A DNA stretch of 18,775 nt from Anaerolineae bacterium (GTDB taxonomy: Bacteria; Chloroflexota; Anaerolineae; JACIWR01), in the NCBI GenBank assembly GCA_021162125.1, contig JAGGZG010000122.1, positions 1 to 18,775 on the forward strand. The letters run 5' to 3'. The notes under the pieces are model-generated. The model worked only from the letters and a program-made list of their open reading frames with translations. It was not told where the DNA came from and made no database searches. Of the stretch, positions 6,870-15,376 are shown piece after piece. The position numbers were made by a program, and so were the translations under genes. How positions within the stretch are numbered: position 1 is the stretch's first letter; every line of letters starts with the position of its first letter.

Positions 6870-7226
6870 ATGGCGGTTGATTTCTTTCAGCGGGTATACC
6901 AGGTCGTGCGTATGATTCCTCGAGGCAAGGTAGCGACCTATAGCCAGATCGCGGCCATCGTCAGCCACCCCCGCGCCGCGCGCACTGTGGGCTGGGCCCT
7001 GCACGCTCTGCCGGATGGCACCGACGTACCCTGGCAGCGGGTGATTAATGCGCAGGGGACGACCAGCATCACCTGTGAGCTCCACGATCCACTCCTCCAA
7101 CGCGAGATCCTGGAGGAGGAGGGGATCGTCTTCGACGAGGAAGGGCGGGTGGACCTGGAACGCTATCGCTGGGCGGGGCTGGAATGGCCGGAGATTGAGG
7201 CCCTGTGGCGCGAGTGGGAGTCTTGA
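6870..7226 (+). CDS. Alkyltransferase-like protein (ATL), MGMT-type DNA-binding domain
   Basis: This 118-residue protein matches the C-terminal domain of O6-alkylguanine DNA alkyltransferase. The active-site motif PCHRV is replaced by PWQRV, so the alkyl-accepting Cys is a Trp. That is the mark of ATL proteins (E. coli YbaZ/Atl type), which bind O6-alkylguanine and hand it to nucleotide excision repair instead of reversing it. The conserved VATYSQIA helix and the RTVGWALH segment with the Arg finger are visible, and the length is that of stand-alone ATLs. The frame is open further upstream, but ATG 6870 has AGGAG (6856-6860) before it and fits the family start. Confidence 0.88.
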   Translation: MAVDFFQRVYQVVRMIPRGKVATYSQIAAIVSHPRAARTVGWALHALPDGTDVPWQRVINAQGTTSITCELHDPLLQREILEEEGIVFDEEGRVDLERYRWAGLEWPEIEALWREWES

Positions 7227-7251
7227 CGTTTTCACGCAAATGGAGTATAGT
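7223..7251 (+). promoter_or_regulatory. Promoter for the deoxynucleoside kinase gene
   Basis: The -35 TTGACG (7223-7228) overlaps the stop codon of the ATL gene. A 17-base spacer leads to -10 TATAGT (7246-7251), about 50 bases before the kinase ATG. Confidence 0.7.
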
Positions 7252-7301
7252 TTCCCCCGACCTGCTGGCCCGCAAATCGCCTCTCCGGTTGAGGAGTGTC
7301 T

Positions 7302-7937
7302 ATGCCCGAGTATCCCTACATCGCCATCGAAGGGGTTATCGGTGTGGGAAAAACCACCCTGGCCCGCCTGATCCAGAAAGATTTCAACGCCGAGTTGCTG
7401 TTAGAGGTCTTCGAGGAAAATCCTTTCCTCAGTGATTTCTACGCCGACCGGGAAAAGTACGCTTTTCAGACGCAGATTTACTTCCTGCTGAGCCGTTATC
7501 AGCAGCAACATCGCGTGATCCAGGAGATTATTGGCCGGGCACCGCTGATCAGCGACTACACTTTCGCCAAGGACCGGCTGTTCGCTCACCTTAACCTGCG
7601 TGGCGATGAACTGGCCCTCTACGAGCAGGTGCACGCCGTGCTCGCTGCCCGGATTCCCTTACCCAGCCTGGTTGTCTTCCTGCGGGCGGACACCGATGTG
7701 CTCATGGAGCGTATCACTTTCCGTGACCGGCCTTACGAGCGGGACATGGATCGGGGCTACATTGACAGCCTGCGCGTGGCCTACGAACGTTTCTTCAGCG
7801 CGTATGACCAGGCCCCGGTGCTGGCCATTGATACCAACGATATAAATTTCGTGCGCAATCCGCAAGACTTGCGTGCCATCGTGGGGCAGATTCGTTCTGC
7901 GCTGGACGAGGGAATGCACCAGTTAAGCCTCCCCTAA
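7302..7937 (+). CDS. Deoxynucleoside kinase (dGK/dAK family)
   Basis: This 211-residue P-loop kinase is of the deoxyguanosine/deoxyadenosine kinase type, which phosphorylates salvaged deoxynucleosides using ATP in the cytoplasm. Walker A is GVIGVGKTT (about 11-19). Asp and Arg in the DYTFAKDRLFA segment resemble the family's DRS-like region, and the Arg-rich lid RDRPYERDMDRGYIDSL (about 144-160) is clear. ATG 7302 has GAGGAG five bases upstream; an in-frame GTG at 7296 lies inside that site. The exact nucleoside preference cannot be read from sequence. The GH57 gene follows after 41 bp and may be co-transcribed. Confidence 0.88.
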   Translation: MPEYPYIAIEGVIGVGKTTLARLIQKDFNAELLLEVFEENPFLSDFYADREKYAFQTQIYFLLSRYQQQHRVIQEIIGRAPLISDYTFAKDRLFAHLNLRGDELALYEQVHAVLAARIPLPSLVVFLRADTDVLMERITFRDRPYERDMDRGYIDSLRVAYERFFSAYDQAPVLAIDTNDINFVRNPQDLRAIVGQIRSALDEGMHQLSLP

Positions 7938-7978
7938 GCTGGGAGTGCACCGGAGGTTCCCGAAGGAGGTTAGCAGCA

Positions 7979-10900
7979 ATGAAGCGCTATACGATGTTCG
8001 TCCTGGCTTGTTTGATGCTAGCGACCAGCCTGTTGAGCGGCTGCCGGCCCAAAGAGCAACCCCTGTACGTGATGCTGATGTGGCATCAGCATCAACCCTA
8101 CTACGCTCCCGACGAAAACGGCGTCTACACCCGCCCCTGGGCGCGGGTGCACGCCACCAAAGACTACTACGACATGGCAGCTATCCTCAAGGACTACCCC
8201 AAGGTGCACGTTACCTTCAACCTGACGCCCGTCCTCATCCGCCAGCTCGACGAACTGGCAGCGGGAGCCCAGGACACCTACTGGGTACTGGCCGAAAAGC
8301 CGGCTGCCGAGTTGACCGACGATGAGAAGCGGTTTATCCTGCGGCGCTTCTTCGACGCCAACTGGGACAACGTCATCGGTCGCTTTCCCCGCTACAAGGA
8401 ACTGCTGGACAAGCGGGGTGGCAGCGACGACGAGGCCATCGAGGCCGCCCTGGCGAGCTTCAGCGAGCAGGACTTCCGCGACCTGCAGGTGTGGTTCAAT
8501 CTGGCCTGGTTCGATCCCGACTTCCTGGCCAAGGAGCCGCTGAAAAGCCTGGTGGAGAAAGGCCACGACTTCAGCGAGGCCGACAAGGTGGTCATCTTCG
8601 ACAAGGCGCGGGAGATCATCAAAGCGGTCATCCCCCTGCACAAAGAACTCCAGGATAAAGGCCAGATCGAGGTGGCCATCACCCCGTACGCCCATCCTAT
8701 CCTGCCTCTCATCTACAACAGCGACCTGGCGGCCATTGGCGACCCGGCGGCGGAACTGCCGGAGCGTTTCTCCTATCCACCGGACGTCGTGGCCCACCTG
8801 AAGCGCGCGGCGGAGGTGTACCAGGCCACTACGGGCGTCAGCAGCGGGGATTGTGGCCCAGCGAGGGGGCGGTGGCCCAGGACATCGTCAAAATGGTGGC
8901 CGATGCTGGCTTCACCTGGATGGCTACCGGCGAGCAGGTGCTGGCCAAATCCCTGGGAATGGACGGCTTTACCCGCGACTGCCAGGAGGTCGTTCAAGAG
9001 GCCGATGCCCTGTACCGCCCTTACTACGTGCGTTACCAGGACGGGCCGCAGGTGGCCGTTTTCTTCCGCGACCTGCGTCTCTCTGATTTGATCGGGTTTG
9101 AGTACTCGCATTGGGATGGCGAAAAGGCGGCCGACGACCTGATCGCCCGTTTGCAAGCCATCCAAGCCCGCCTGGACGAGGAGGGCGCGGAAGGGCCGCA
9201 CGTGGTCAGCATTATCCTCGATGGGGAGAACGCCTGGGAATACTATCCCAACGACGGCAAGGCTTTCCTGCACGCCCTGTACGACCGGTTGGGCAACACC
9301 CCTGGCATTCAGACCGTCACCCCTTCCGAGTACATCAAGAAATTCCCGCAGCAGCGCGAGATCGAGGACCTGTGGCCCGGAGCGTGGTTCAGCTCCGACT
9401 ATGGTACCTGGATCGGCGAGCCGGAGGAGAACCAGGCCTGGACTCTCCTGAGCAAGACGCGCAAGATGCTGGCCGCCTACGACCTCTTCCATCGCAAGAC
9501 GGCTCCTCCAGAGGCCCTGAACGAGGCTCTCGACTGGATGTACCTGGCCGAGGGTTCGGACTGGTTCTGGTGGTACGGCGCAGACCAGGATTCGGGCCAG
9601 GATGAGTACTTCGACGGGATCTTTCGCGCGCTTCAGAAGAAAGTTTACGAGGCGCTGGGCGAGCCTGTGCCGGACGCCCTGGACGTGCCCATCATTCCTG
9701 CCAGGGCCGTCCCACCCACGCGGGGCGTGACCGGCATCTTCTCGCCGACGATTGACGGTCGGGCTGATCCGGGCGACGAATGGGACGCGGCTGGCTACTA
9801 CGAGGTGCGCGGCGGAGCGCAAGCCCGCGCCGGGGACGTGGTCACCGCATTATACTACGGCTACGACGCCAAGCATCTCTACTTCCGCCTGGACGCTCGC
9901 CAGAACTGGGCGGACCTGGGCGGCCCGGTCTACGCGGGACTCTACCTCTCTGTGCCCGGCGCCGAGGCGACCATTCCCTTCTCGCGGTTGGGGGCTACGG
10001 CTGAACCAAAGACGCTGTTGGGCTTCCAGGCCAGCCACCTGGCCGAGGTGACCATCTCGGATGGGCGGGCCGATGCCGGCTTGTTCACCGCCGACAAGCT
10101 GGGCAACTGGGCCAACCCACAGACCCTGCAGGAAGTGGCTGTGGAGGGCAAAGTGCTGGAGTGGGCCGTGCCCTTCGATCTGCTGGGCGATGTTGAGCCG
10201 GGCGACATTCTGAACATGGTGGCTGTCGTCAGCCTGGGCGACCGCGACGTGCAGAAGGTGCCTGACGCCGGCCCCGTGCAGGTGGCAATCCCCGACCTGG
10301 GCACGACCACCGTACTCCTGGCGGTGGATGACCCGGAGGGCGATGACCACGGCCCTGGTAGCTACACTTATCCCACCGACGGCGTCTTCGAGCCCCAGGT
10401 CTTCGACGTGAAGCAGTTTATCGTCGGCCACGACGAGAAGAACCTGGTGCTCAAGTTCAAGATGTTCGGTCCCATCAACAACGTGTGGGGATCGCCCATC
10501 AATCTGTCGGTGCAGACCTTTGACGTGTACATTGACACCGACCCGGGAGCTGGCACCGGGAGGCGATTGCTCTTGGAGGGCCGTAACGCCGCCTTGACCG
10601 AAGGCAACGGCTGGGAGTACGCCATCTGGGTAGAGGGCTGGCACCAGAAGGTCATCCGCCCGGATGCCCAGCGCAATCCCAAGGACATGTCCGGCGTGGG
10701 GATGAAGGTCACCGTGGACCCGGCCCAGCGGCAGGTGACCATCCGCGTGCCGTTGAGTGTCTTCGGAGAGGTCGCCGATCCCGCGACCTGGGGCTACGCG
10801 GCGGCTGTGCTCAGTCAGGATGGGTTCCCCTCGCCGGGAGTACGGCGTGTGCGCGACATCCTGCCCACCGCCGAGCAGTGGCGCTGCGGTGGGGCTCCCG

Positions 10901-11061
10901 ACGACACCAATCACACCCGTATCATGGACCTGGTCTGGCCAGAGGGGGCATCGCCTACCCAAGAGGAGATGCTGAGCAACTATCCGCCCTCTCAGGAGAA
11001 AGATATGGGCGCTTTGAGCGCAGACGATTTTGCCCAGGTGGAGTTGCTTACTGTGGAGTAG
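7979..11061 (+). pseudogene. Lipoprotein GH57 amylase/amylopullulanase-like, interrupted by a one-base frameshift near 8836
   Basis: A strong AAGGAGGT site precedes ATG 7979. The protein begins with a lipoprotein signal ending LLSGC (Cys22). A GH57 alpha-glucanase domain follows, with the family's HQHQP motif near residue 37. At about 8836 the frame changes: restoring one base (GGC CGT) joins the frames and gives about 1027 residues. The catalytic regions GLWPSE (Glu about 296, predicted nucleophile) and LDGENAW (Asp about 415, predicted acid/base) lie after the break. After the GH57 part (to about 560) come beta-rich domains. The last (about 770-890, VDDPEGDDHGPGSY and DVYIDTDPG) resembles the C-terminal module of glucodextranase. 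It probably degrades starch- or glycogen-like glucans at the cell surface. The frameshift may be a sequencing error. Confidence 0.85.
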
Positions 11062-11099
11062 CATTACCTGGGCCTGCGAGTCGTATTCGCTTCACGTGA

Positions 11100-11131
11100 A
11101 CAGCCCCTTCCATCAATAGGATAGGGGCTGT
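11100..11131 (+). terminator. Hairpin terminator after the GH57 gene
   Basis: A 9-bp stem (ACAGCCCCT with AGGGGCTGT) is followed by CTTTAA on the plus strand, about 40 bases after the GH57 stop. The U-tract is short. The convergent E2 gene ends at 11253. Confidence 0.6.
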
Positions 11132-11161
11132 CTTTAACCATTGCCTCTTCTACCCCTTTGG

Positions 11162-11216
11162 ACCCCCTTCCCCTCTCCCGATCTGGAAGAGAGGGAAGGG
11201 GTAGGGGGATGGGGGT
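11162..11216. repeat. Degenerate C-rich/G-rich inverted repeat with G4-like half
   Basis: The C-rich half (about 11163-11178) is partly complementary to the G-rich half (about 11191-11208). The G-rich half has four runs of three to five G separated by two bases each (11193-11215), which fits a G-quadruplex pattern. Its composition resembles the repeat at 1-110. It lies between the convergent GH57 and E2 genes. Confidence 0.6.
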
Positions 11217-11252
11217 GTGATAGGCATAGTGATCTGGGTCGCCGATGTACTC

Positions 11253-12608
11253 CTACCACGAGAGCAGCGCCGGCGCTTCCAATACATCCCGCAGGTCGGT
11301 CAGGAAGCGGGCCGCCGTCGCCCCGTCTACGACGCGGTGGTCAACAGATAAGGTCATTCGCATCATCGGGCGCACGACGATCTGCCCCCCTTCGTCGGCG
11401 ACAGGTTCCGGTTGGGTGGCTCCGACCGCCAGGATGGCCACTTGTGGCGGATTGATGATGGCGGTGAATTGCTCAATGCCAAACGGCCCCAGGTTGGAGA
11501 CGGTGAAGGTGCCTCCGGTGATGTCGGCTGGTGTCAGCCGTCCTTCACGGGCGCGGACTACCAGGTCGCGCACCTCGGCGGCGATTTTTGCCACGCCCTT
11601 GCGGTCCGCCTGGTGCACCACCGGCACGATCAACCCGTCCTTTAGGGCCACCGCCACGCCGACGTTGATTTCGGGCAGCAGGTGAATCTCCTCGTCGCGC
11701 AGGGTGCTGTTCAGCCAGGGATGGTGCTTGAGCGCCCAGGCCACTGCTTTGACGATGAGCGCCGTGGCCGAAATGCGAGCCTCGCCGGTGGCCTCAGCCC
11801 GGGCGTTGAGCCGCTTCCGTGCCTCCTGGAAACCGCTCATGTCCACCCGCACGGTAAAAGTGATGTGCGGGGCCGTCTGATAACTGGTGGTCATCCGCTC
11901 GGCGATGGTGCGTCGCATTCCTGTGAGCGGCACCACCGTGGCGACTGGTGCTGGGGCCGCCTCTGGGGTGGGGATGGCTCCCAGCACGTCCGCGGCCTGG
12001 ATCCGACCTCGTGGCCCGCTCCCCGTCACAGCCGAGAGGTCCACCTTTCGCTCTCGGGCGATGCGCCGGGCGGCGGGTGTGGCGCGCACCTTCTCGGACC
12101 GTGATGCAGCAGTGGGCTGGGAGGGGGCCGATAGCACCGCCTCCACGTCTGCTCTCGTAATCTCTCCCCTGGGGCCTGTGCCCACGATGGTGCTCAGATC
12201 GAGACCGTGGGCCTCCGCCATCCGCCGGGCTACGGGCGTCGCCGCCACAGAAGGGGCGGGTGGGCCAGAGGAAACGGCAGGAGGAGTGGGAGCGGGTGGA
12301 GCAGCAGGTGCAGCGGACGGGGGCAGGATCGCCGTGGCCTCCGGCGGCACTTCCTCCGGCAGTTCCTCGCCCGGTTGGAGAACGTAAGCGATGACTTCCG
12401 TGACTGGTACCACCTGCCCCGGCCCGACCCGCACGCCGGCGAGGATGCCTGAGGCCGGGGACTCGACCTCGATTGTCACCTTGGACGTCTCTATTACCAG
12501 CAGCGGCTCTCCCTTCTCGACGTGTTCTCCTTCTTGCTTGAGCCACTCGATGACGGTCGCTGTCTCCTGGACCATCTCCAGTTTGGGCATGATGACCGGG
12601 ACGGCCAT
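11253..12608 (-). CDS. Dihydrolipoamide acyltransferase (E2) of a 2-oxoacid/acetoin dehydrogenase complex
   Basis: E2 carries the acyl group on lipoyl-lysine and transfers it to CoA. This 451-residue protein has a lipoyl domain (about 2-78, Lys43 in ETSKVTIEVES) and a Pro/Ala-rich linker. Two peripheral subunit-binding domains follow (about 122-160 and 175-212; PVARRMAEAHG and PAARRIARERK), each with a GxGPRGxI motif. The catalytic domain (about 228-451) contains the DHRVVDG active site near its end. Most bacterial E2s have one binding domain, so the pair is notable. ATG 12608, with GGGAGGTG before it, starts one base after the E1beta stop. No E3 is present in the window. Confidence 0.93.
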   Translation of the reverse strand: MAVPVIMPKLEMVQETATVIEWLKQEGEHVEKGEPLLVIETSKVTIEVESPASGILAGVRVGPGQVVPVTEVIAYVLQPGEELPEEVPPEATAILPPSAAPAAPPAPTPPAVSSGPPAPSVAATPVARRMAEAHGLDLSTIVGTGPRGEITRADVEAVLSAPSQPTAASRSEKVRATPAARRIARERKVDLSAVTGSGPRGRIQAADVLGAIPTPEAAPAPVATVVPLTGMRRTIAERMTTSYQTAPHITFTVRVDMSGFQEARKRLNARAEATGEARISATALIVKAVAWALKHHPWLNSTLRDEEIHLLPEINVGVAVALKDGLIVPVVHQADRKGVAKIAAEVRDLVVRAREGRLTPADITGGTFTVSNLGPFGIEQFTAIINPPQVAILAVGATQPEPVADEGGQIVVRPMMRMTLSVDHRVVDGATAARFLTDLRDVLEAPALLSW

Positions 12609-12609
12609 G

Positions 12610-13596
12610 CTACACCTCCCCTCGCGCCAACTGGCGGGCTGCCTCGACGATGTTCTCCACCTGCGGCACGGCATGGTATTCCAGGTCGCGGTTGTAGGGG
12701 ATGGGGATGTCCCGTCCCGCTAGCCGGACGATGGGCGCGTCCAGGTAGTCAAAAGCCTCGCTCCCGGCGATGATGGCTGCCAGTTCGCCCCCATAACCGC
12801 CGGTCTTGCAGGCCTCGTGCACGATCAACACCCGGCCGGTCTTCATCACCGAGCGGATGATCGTCTCCTCGTCTAATGGTTTGAGCGTGCGCGGGTCTAC
12901 TACCTCCACCTCGATGTCCTCGTGGGCCAGTTGCTCCGCTGCCTCCAGCGAGCGCTTGACCATGATCGAGGTGGCGACGATGGTCAAATCCCGGCCTTCC
13001 CGCTTCACCTCGGCCGTGCCCAACGGAATGGTGTATGGCTCCTCTGGCACTGCTCCTTTGACTTTGTAGAGCAATTTGTGCTCGATGAAGATGATCGGAT
13101 TGTCGTCGCGGATGGAGGCCAGGAGCAGCCCTTTGACGTCGTAAGGTGTGCTGGGCATCACCACTTTCAGGCCAGGGATGTGCACAAACCAGTTCTCCAG
13201 GCTCTGGGAGTGCTGGGCCGCCGCTCCGGTCCCCGATCCGGCCGGCGTGCGTAGGACGAAGGGCACCTTCGCCTTGCCGCCGAACATGAAACGAATCTTG
13301 GCCGCCTGGTTGACCAATTGCTCCGAGGCCAGCGTGATGAAGTCCATAAACATGATCTCGCCGACGGGTCGCATCCCCGTCAGCGCCGCGCCAGTGATCG
13401 CGCCAGCGATGCCCAGTTCACTGATGGGGGTATCAATCACCCGCTCCTCACCGAACTCCTCCACCAGCCCCAGCGTCACGCCGAAAGCACCGCCGTAGAC
13501 GCCCACGTCCTCGCCGATGATGAAGACACGCTCGTCGCGCTGCATCTCCTGCCGCAGCGCCTCTCGGATTGCCTCCGCGTAACTGAGTTCTCTCAT
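12610..13596 (-). CDS. 2-oxoacid/acetoin dehydrogenase E1 component, beta subunit
   Basis: This 328-residue protein is the beta half of a thiamine-diphosphate E1 (pyruvate, branched-chain or acetoin dehydrogenase). It shows the usual N-terminus (YAEAIREALRQEM), the FIIGEDVGVYGGAFGVT segment with the cofactor-contact Glu, the DTPISELGIAGAITGAALTG region and the C-terminal transketolase-like domain (IVATSIMVKRSLEAAEQL, IVHEACKTGGYGGE). ATG 13596 immediately follows the E1alpha stop (13597-13599), and E2 follows after one base, so all three are coupled. Sequence alone does not separate acetoin from pyruvate specificity. Confidence 0.93.
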   Translation of the reverse strand: MRELSYAEAIREALRQEMQRDERVFIIGEDVGVYGGAFGVTLGLVEEFGEERVIDTPISELGIAGAITGAALTGMRPVGEIMFMDFITLASEQLVNQAAKIRFMFGGKAKVPFVLRTPAGSGTGAAAQHSQSLENWFVHIPGLKVVMPSTPYDVKGLLLASIRDDNPIIFIEHKLLYKVKGAVPEEPYTIPLGTAEVKREGRDLTIVATSIMVKRSLEAAEQLAHEDIEVEVVDPRTLKPLDEETIIRSVMKTGRVLIVHEACKTGGYGGELAAIIAGSEAFDYLDAPIVRLAGRDIPIPYNRDLEYHAVPQVENIVEAARQLARGEV

Positions 13597-14553
13597 CTAG
13601 ACGTACACTCCCTCCTCGATGGTCTCCAGAGTGGGCTCTGGGCTGGCCTCGGCAAAAGCTACGGCAGCATCAATCGTCGCATAGGCCTCCTGCTCGATCT
13701 GGTCGGCCTCTTCCTCGGTCAGCACTCCCTCCTCGATTAGCTGGGTGCGGAAGCGTTTGATCGGACATTTCTGCTTCCAGGCCTCGATCTCCTCGCGAGT
13801 GCGATAGCGATTAGCGTCGCTCTTGGAATGTCCCCGCCAGCGGTAGGTCACGTTCTCGATCAGCGTCGGTCCCTCTCCTGCCCGCGCCCGCTTCACTGCC
13901 TGGCTCACTGCCTGATAGACTGCCATCAGGTCATTGCCATCCACCGTCACGCCCGGCATACCGTAGGCAGCGGCCCGGTCAGAGATGCGCTCGATAGCGA
14001 AGGCTTTCTTCACCGAGAAAGACATGGCATATTGGTTGTTCTCGCACACGTACACCACCGGGAGTTTCCAGATCGCTGCCATATTCAACGCCTCGTGGAA
14101 GGGGCCGAGGTTGGCCGCGCCGTCGCCGAAGAAGCAGAGGATGATCTGGTCACGCTTCTGCATCTTGAGACTGAGGCCCACGCCCACCGCGATGGGGATG
14201 CCGCCGCCGACGACGCCGTTGGCTCCCAGGTTGCCGCCCTCGACGTCGGCGATGTGCATCGAGCCACCCCGACCTCGACAGTATCCCGTCTCCTTGCCCA
14301 TGAACTCGGCCATCATGAGTTTCAAATCGGCCCCCTTGGCGATGCAATGGCCGTGGCCCCGATGGGTGCTCAGGATCAGGTCATCGGGGCGCAATGCTGC
14401 GATGGCACCCACCGCAGAAGCCTCCATGCCGATAGAGAGATGCATTGTGCCATGGATCTTTCCCAATGTATACAATTGCTCCGCTTTTTCCTCAAAGGCG
14501 CGGATGGTGTACATTTGGCGGAGCAACTCGCGCTTTTGTCGTGAATTCAACAC
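13597..14553 (-). CDS. 2-oxoacid/acetoin dehydrogenase E1 component, alpha subunit
   Basis: This 318-residue protein binds thiamine diphosphate through the motif beginning GDGAANLG (143-150) and ending ENN (171-173). It also has the phosphorylation-loop region HRGHGH (64-69) and GRGGSMH (94-100). The N-terminus (MYTIRAFEEKAEQLYTLGKIHG) is like acetoin dehydrogenase alpha subunits as well as pyruvate E1alpha. Start is taken as GTG 14553, overlapping the end of the aldolase gene by seven bases, with a GAGG about 11 bases upstream. Its placement after an aldolase suggests the substrate is a cleavage product. Confidence 0.92.
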   Translation of the reverse strand: MLNSRQKRELLRQMYTIRAFEEKAEQLYTLGKIHGTMHLSIGMEASAVGAIAALRPDDLILSTHRGHGHCIAKGADLKLMMAEFMGKETGYCRGRGGSMHIADVEGGNLGANGVVGGGIPIAVGVGLSLKMQKRDQIILCFFGDGAANLGPFHEALNMAAIWKLPVVYVCENNQYAMSFSVKKAFAIERISDRAAAYGMPGVTVDGNDLMAVYQAVSQAVKRARAGEGPTLIENVTYRWRGHSKSDANRYRTREEIEAWKQKCPIKRFRTQLIEEGVLTEEEADQIEQEAYATIDAAVAFAEASPEPTLETIEEGVYV

Positions 14554-15368
14554 TTTGTCTTGTCCTCACTTTCCCACATATTAAGAGCCGCCTCTGGTGT
14601 AATTCCATGATGCACAATTTGCCCCAAGATCTCTACCATGCGCTGCGGATTGTTCGATTGCCAGATGTTGCGACCGAAGGTGATGCCTGCTGCTCCTGCC
14701 TGGATCACATCATAAGCCATTTGGAAGACATCAACCTCCGTTTCTAACCTAGGGCCACCAGCGGCTACCACCTGCGTAGGGGCCGCCATCTCAACGACCT
14801 GGGCAAAGGATTCCGTTGAACCGGTGTAAAAGGTCTTGACTATGTCCACACCCAACTCTACAGCCAGACGAGTGGCGTATCCCACCTGTGCCACCGAATA
14901 TCGCTTGGAGGGCGGGACAAGTTCTCCATTGGGGTAAGAATGGACAATGACCGGCAAGCCAACCATTTCCGCCTCACGCACCAGCGCTGCGAGGTTTGAC
15001 AAGAGATATGGCTGCTGATGACTGCCCACGGTCAGTGCCATCGCTACGGCATCGGCCCCTAGACGAAGAGCCTCCTCCACCCGGCTGACCCAAACGTCGT
15101 GCTCAGGGTGGAAGGGGGACAACGTGGAGCATTTCAATATCAAGGCGATGCGCCCGGCATAGGGACTGAAACACCGCTCGGCGATTCCTTTCATCATCAC
15201 CATTGCATCGGGGGTGCCACTGGCTACCCGATCAATCACCAAACGGATATTCTCCAGCCCACCCAATACTCCGTAGCTTGGAGCGTGATCTATGGCTACG
15301 GTAAAGATGCGTCCCGACACAGGGTTCTGCAATCTTTTCGCATGAACTACTTTACCGAGTGTTATCAT
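14547..15368 (-). CDS. DhnA/LsrF-type class I aldolase
   Basis: This 273-residue TIM-barrel protein belongs to the DhnA-type class I aldolase family, which includes archaeal-type fructose-bisphosphate aldolase (FbaB), ADH synthase and the LsrF thiolase. The Schiff-base Lys is visible at about 178 in VDIVKTFYTGS, and the N-terminal VAIDHAP segment holds the conserved Asp-His. The phosphate-binding end (AAGGPRLETEVDVF and GAAGITFGRNIWQ) suggests a phosphorylated substrate. Start is uncertain: ATG 15368, or TTG 15380, which would overlap the dehydrogenase stop as TTGA. Its place between dehydrogenases and E1 suggests it makes the 2-oxo or acyloin fragment used by E1/E2. Confidence 0.85.
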   Translation of the reverse strand: MITLGKVVHAKRLQNPVSGRIFTVAIDHAPSYGVLGGLENIRLVIDRVASGTPDAMVMMKGIAERCFSPYAGRIALILKCSTLSPFHPEHDVWVSRVEEALRLGADAVAMALTVGSHQQPYLLSNLAALVREAEMVGLPVIVHSYPNGELVPPSKRYSVAQVGYATRLAVELGVDIVKTFYTGSTESFAQVVEMAAPTQVVAAGGPRLETEVDVFQMAYDVIQAGAAGITFGRNIWQSNNPQRMVEILGQIVHHGITPEAALNMWESEDKTKC

Positions 15369-15376
15369 AGCACGTC

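Noticed and set aside
8820..8870. Programmed -1 frameshift in the GH57 gene
   Set aside because: No slippery heptamer or clear downstream structure is seen at the frame change; a missing base explains it more simply.
8773..11064. Two long minus-strand open frames (about 349 and 404 codons) opposite the GH57 gene
   Set aside because: They run antisense to a gene with clear GH57 motifs, show no family features, and are expected by chance in GC-rich coding DNA.
13828..14544. 238-codon plus-strand frame
   Set aside because: It is antisense to E1alpha, which has a clear thiamine-diphosphate motif; the frame has no recognisable features.
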